Assembly: GCA_037178675.1 (NCBI GenBank)
Contig: JAYMGJ010000431.1
Coordinates: 1-64,000, forward strand
DNA: 64,000 bases
Source: Scleroderma bovista
Taxonomy: Eukaryota; Basidiomycota; Agaricomycetes; Boletales; Sclerodermataceae
Reading direction: 5' to 3'
This document shows positions 60,910-64,000 of this stretch, piece by piece; position 1 is the stretch's first letter; each line of letters starts with the position of its first letter. The position numbers were made by a program, and so were the translations under genes. The notes below the pieces were generated by a model that saw only the letters and a list, made by a program, of their open reading frames with translations, did no database searches and was not told the DNA's origin.

Positions 60910-63900
60910 GTGACAACCTCGATACCGCCAGTTCACCACCTCCGTTCCTTCTCAACCCTCAGAACAGCAGCAACCCTACCACTCTCACGAACACGCTCGC
61001 CCTTAATACCGTCATCCAGGGATTCCATTCCTTGGTCACAACCATGCATTCGTCGATCCCTCTCCTTGTTTCCTTGGTCCAAACCGACAGCTACACCGTC
61101 TCCGGACACCGTCGCAGAGATAGCACGCCTTGAGGCAGAGGCCAACACGGACCCCAATAATGCACATGCCCACGAAGAGCTTTTCCGTGCTCTGGCCGCA
61201 ACCAAGACCAAAGCCGGTTATGATCTCATCATGAGTCGGTGGGAGCGAATGTGTGAACTCGTAAGCCCTCTACTTATAGAAATGTCGGCTCCTGACGGCC
61301 CCATCCGTGGATCCAGAATCCGAAGTCGCCCCTCATACAGTCCGACAGAGCCTTCCGCTTATATATTCTCGCGCTCGTCGAGTCTGGGCTGCAGTCATCC
61401 GTTGACCTTGCCACTCGGAGAAGAGATTCCATCCTTACCGGTGCTGCAACGGATAGCCCCTCTCGAAGTGATCCAGCAACCCAATCGGATGCGGTACTTC
61501 CTTCGAAACCAGGCGAGCCCGAGGATGCTCCCGCCGAGCAGTCCTCTGCCTCATCGACATCCGACCCATCCACACCGCCATCACGGAGCCAAAAGATAGC
61601 TTCAGAATTACTCGCCGACCGAACGGATTCGTGGGCATCTCGACATAATAAATCCTCTTCAACAGGCACCACTCCGGCGATGGCGAGTTTGATGGAGGCA
61701 TTGACCAAAGGCGGAGGTGCCAGCAGCAACCCGATCCATGTCACCCTCAGCGAGCGTAAGTGCAGCGATGTCTATCTCGTCATTGTTCCTAATTCAGGTC
61801 CCATGACCAGCTAAGGGGTCACTGGTCCTCCGGCTTGTCAGATTCCTTGTATTGACTGCGATGTCAGGTTTCTGTAAGTGGAATACGTCATGACTGCCCC
61901 TCACTCTAACCCTGTTCTGTAGTTATCCTGGTCGTTCTTTCCGTTCTTTTGGAGAACTCCGGTTTGATGAAGACAGTACCACGCCAAGCGGAGTTCGAGC
62001 CTCTCCAACAAAAGACGGTCAAATTTAGTGACGTACATGGCGTCGATGAGGTCAAACAGGTGTGATCTTGACCTTTTCGCGAATGAGTACCTTGATCCCT
62101 CATACATATTAGGAACTCGCTGATGTCGTGGCTTTCTTGAAAGATCCGACCACGTTTGCCAGCCTTGGTGGTAAGCTTCCAAAAGGCATTCTTCTGACGG
62201 GTCCCCCTGGTACTGGGAAAACAATGTTGGCAAGAGCTATCGCTGGGGAGGCCGGAGTCCCATTCTTCTTTGCTTCAGGATCCGAGTTTGAGGAAATGTT
62301 TGTCGGCGTAGGCGCCAAACGTGTTCGCGAGCTGTTCGCCACTGCTCGCAAAAGACAGCCTGCCATCATATTCATCGACGAATTGGATGCTGTTGGTGGC
62401 AAGCGATCCCAGCGTGACCAACACTATATGAAACAGACCCTGAACCAGCTATTAGTGGAAATGGACGGATTCCAACAGTCAGAGGGGGTTATCGTCGTTG
62501 CTGCTACCAACTTTCCCCAAAGCTTAGATCCGTTAGTGCACTCCACGTCCGTTACACTGGTTCACTGACCGTCATCAGTGCTCTCACACGTCCGGGGCGC
62601 TTTGACCGCCACATCGCCGTTCCACTTCCTGATATCCGTGGCAGAGTTCAGCTTCTTACTCACTTTATGAAGGATGTCGTCACAAGCAGGTGTACGCGCG
62701 TCTTACCCCGTCTCAGAGCTTATTTCTCATTAACAAAATTTTTTCGTTGCAGCTGTTGATCCCATGGTTCTCGCCAGGGGGACATCTGGGTTCTCTGGCG
62801 CGGAGTTACAGAATATGGTCAAGTTTGTTTGGCATTGGATGATCGTCCAGAACTTTAATTGACCAACAATTAGTCAGGCGGCTATTCAGGCTTCCAAAGA
62901 AGGATGCAAGGAGATTACCCTCAAACATTTTGAATGGGCCAAGGTGGGGGTTATTTGGGCTGATGGGTTGTTTGAAGAGGGTTTATCTAGCCGCCTGACA
63001 GGACCGCATCATTCTGGGAGCTGAGCGAAAGAGTGCGTATATTGATGAGAAGAGCAAGTTGATGACGGCTTATCATGAGGTGGGTTGGGGAGCACACCAT
63101 GCGTGATACGGGGATCTCATTCGGGCATAGGGTGGACATGCCCTGGCTGCGCTGTACACCGAAGGGGCTATGCCCTTGCATAAGGTCACCTGCGTACCAC
63201 GAGGCCATGCGTTGGGCATCGTACGTATTTTCCCGTAATGGATGCCACCAACATAGTTGATCGGGCATTCTTCAGACGTCTCAGTTACCTGAGCGCGATA
63301 TGTTTTCGGTGACGCAGACGGAGTACAAGGCAATGATTGATGTGTGCATGGGAGGCCGTGTGGCGGAGAGTCAGAGTAGGTTCCGCACTGGACGTATCGT
63401 TGCGTGTCGATTGACAGTGTTGGGCAGTTTACGGAGTGGGTGGCTTGACGAGCGGTGCATCGAGCGATCTCCAGAAAGCCACGCGCACTGCAACGATGAT
63501 GGTCAAGGTAATCCCGATGCGGCTTATCGTGTGTTAAGCCCCAGCTGAGACACACGTGTTCCGGTAGAGATGGGGTTTCTCGGAAAAGGTTGGCCCTGTA
63601 TACTATCACGATTCAGAAAACGGTATGGGTTCCGCAACAAGGGAAAAGATTGATTCGGAGATCCGCAGGTGAGTGTGCGCCTCTATCTTGTTCGGTCGAC
63701 TTACCAAATGGTCACAGCATACTGCAACAGGCTGAGGTTCGTGTGATCAAGCTCTTGGAAGAGAAGAAAGAGGAGCTGCATCTGGTACGAAAATGTTTCT
63801 TTGGGCTATTGACTGGTTCTCAGCCTGTCGATGAACAGCTCGCGCACGCTTTAGTAGAGCATGAGACCCTGACAGCAGAGGAGGTGAGGAAGGTGATCAA

Positions 63901-63988
63901 GGGTGAACCGATAGTAAGAGTCGAAGAGAAAGTTTCCTCGGCCGCCATTCATGAGGACGCCAGGGAACCCTTACCTGCACCATCATGA
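60910..63988 (+). CDS. YME1: Mitochondrial i-AAA protease Yme1
   Basis: Inner-membrane AAA ATPase and zinc protease facing the intermembrane space, which degrades and extracts membrane and imported proteins. Start at 60910 with an acid-free presequence ([20 protein letters not shown]). Introns near 61265, 61757, 61880 and 62058 follow. One membrane span is at [11 protein letters not shown] (about 61920). AAA core: [20 protein letters not shown], Walker A GPPGTGKT, pore-loop MFVGVG, Walker [10 protein letters not shown], and [13 protein letters not shown]. The protease zinc motif HEGGH is made by a splice at about 63079-63135, followed by [20 protein letters not shown], and [17 protein letters not shown]. 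The final exons give [12 protein letters not shown] and KVIKGEP, ending REPLPAPS. The neighbours are unrelated. Confidence 0.94.
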
Positions 63989-64000
63989 AGGCGGCCTTTG

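Noticed and set aside
60746..60955. Minus-strand frame reading KCKDMQQVLLELESQKTKD, like a coiled-coil exon, upstream of the GCIP gene
   Set aside because: It lies in the 185-bp gap between two divergent starts and ends in a stop. It cannot be joined to the GCIP exons in frame, and the GCIP start at 60724 works without it.

Overview
This is a gene-dense stretch of a fungal nuclear chromosome, from a basidiomycete (Agaricomycotina). Almost every gene is interrupted by short introns, mostly 46-60 nt, with GT..AG ends and CTAAC/CTAAT-like branch sites. The proteins are fungal orthologues such as the PMP3/Sna family, Nur1, Mge1, Ade3 and the Pik1 kinase, together with basidiomycete-style CCCH proteins and a CRN-type kinase-like protein. 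The intron size and the SAM/kinase-like gene would fit Cantharellales, but that placement is a guess. I see no rRNA, tRNA, transposon or CRISPR that I can support.

Layout. 1-6.1 kb: the 3' part of a GT15 mannosyltransferase gene (+), PI4-kinase Pik1 (-) and oligosaccharyltransferase subunit Ost3 (+). 6.4-15.6 kb: Sec16 (-) and a Pumilio (PUF) protein (-). 16.7-25.2 kb: kinesin-1 (-), elongation factor Elf1 (-) and kinesin-5 (+). 25.3-30.7 kb: Vps55 (+), then two adjacent and apparently paralogous CCCH/coiled-coil genes (-), the second carrying a tryptophan/glycine repeat region. 31.1-35.5 kb: an unrecognised membrane protein (-), a dolichyl-diphosphatase (+) and a SAM plus CRN-type kinase-like protein (+). 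35.7-44.2 kb: Nur1 (+), a MetR/Cys3-type bZIP (+), fructose-1,6-bisphosphatase (-), a C2H2 factor (-) and a PMP3-family protein (+). 44.9-52.3 kb: an Rtc1/Sea2/WDR24 orthologue (+) and a PNGase A-like secreted amidase (+). 52.5-64 kb: trifunctional C1-THF synthase (-), Mge1/GrpE (+), mitochondrial Phe-tRNA synthetase (-), an unrecognised nuclear-type protein (+), a GCIP-family protein (-) and the i-AAA protease Yme1 (+).

Most of these genes are housekeeping. Secretory-pathway and N-glycosylation functions recur (GT15, Ost3, Cax4, PNGase A, Sec16, Vps55, Pik1), as do mitochondrial ones (Mge1, Msf1, Yme1 and perhaps an Ade3 isoform). Several genes are divergent pairs only 33-240 bp apart, and four of these gaps carry a CACGTG box. 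The least ordinary items are the CCCH protein with dense WG/GW repeats beside a paralogue that lacks them, the SAM/nuclease-like/kinase-like protein, a predicted 5-nt microexon that restores the kinesin-1 tail, an in-frame mitochondrial-type extension of Ade3, and a reading-frame break in the Phe-tRNA synthetase gene.
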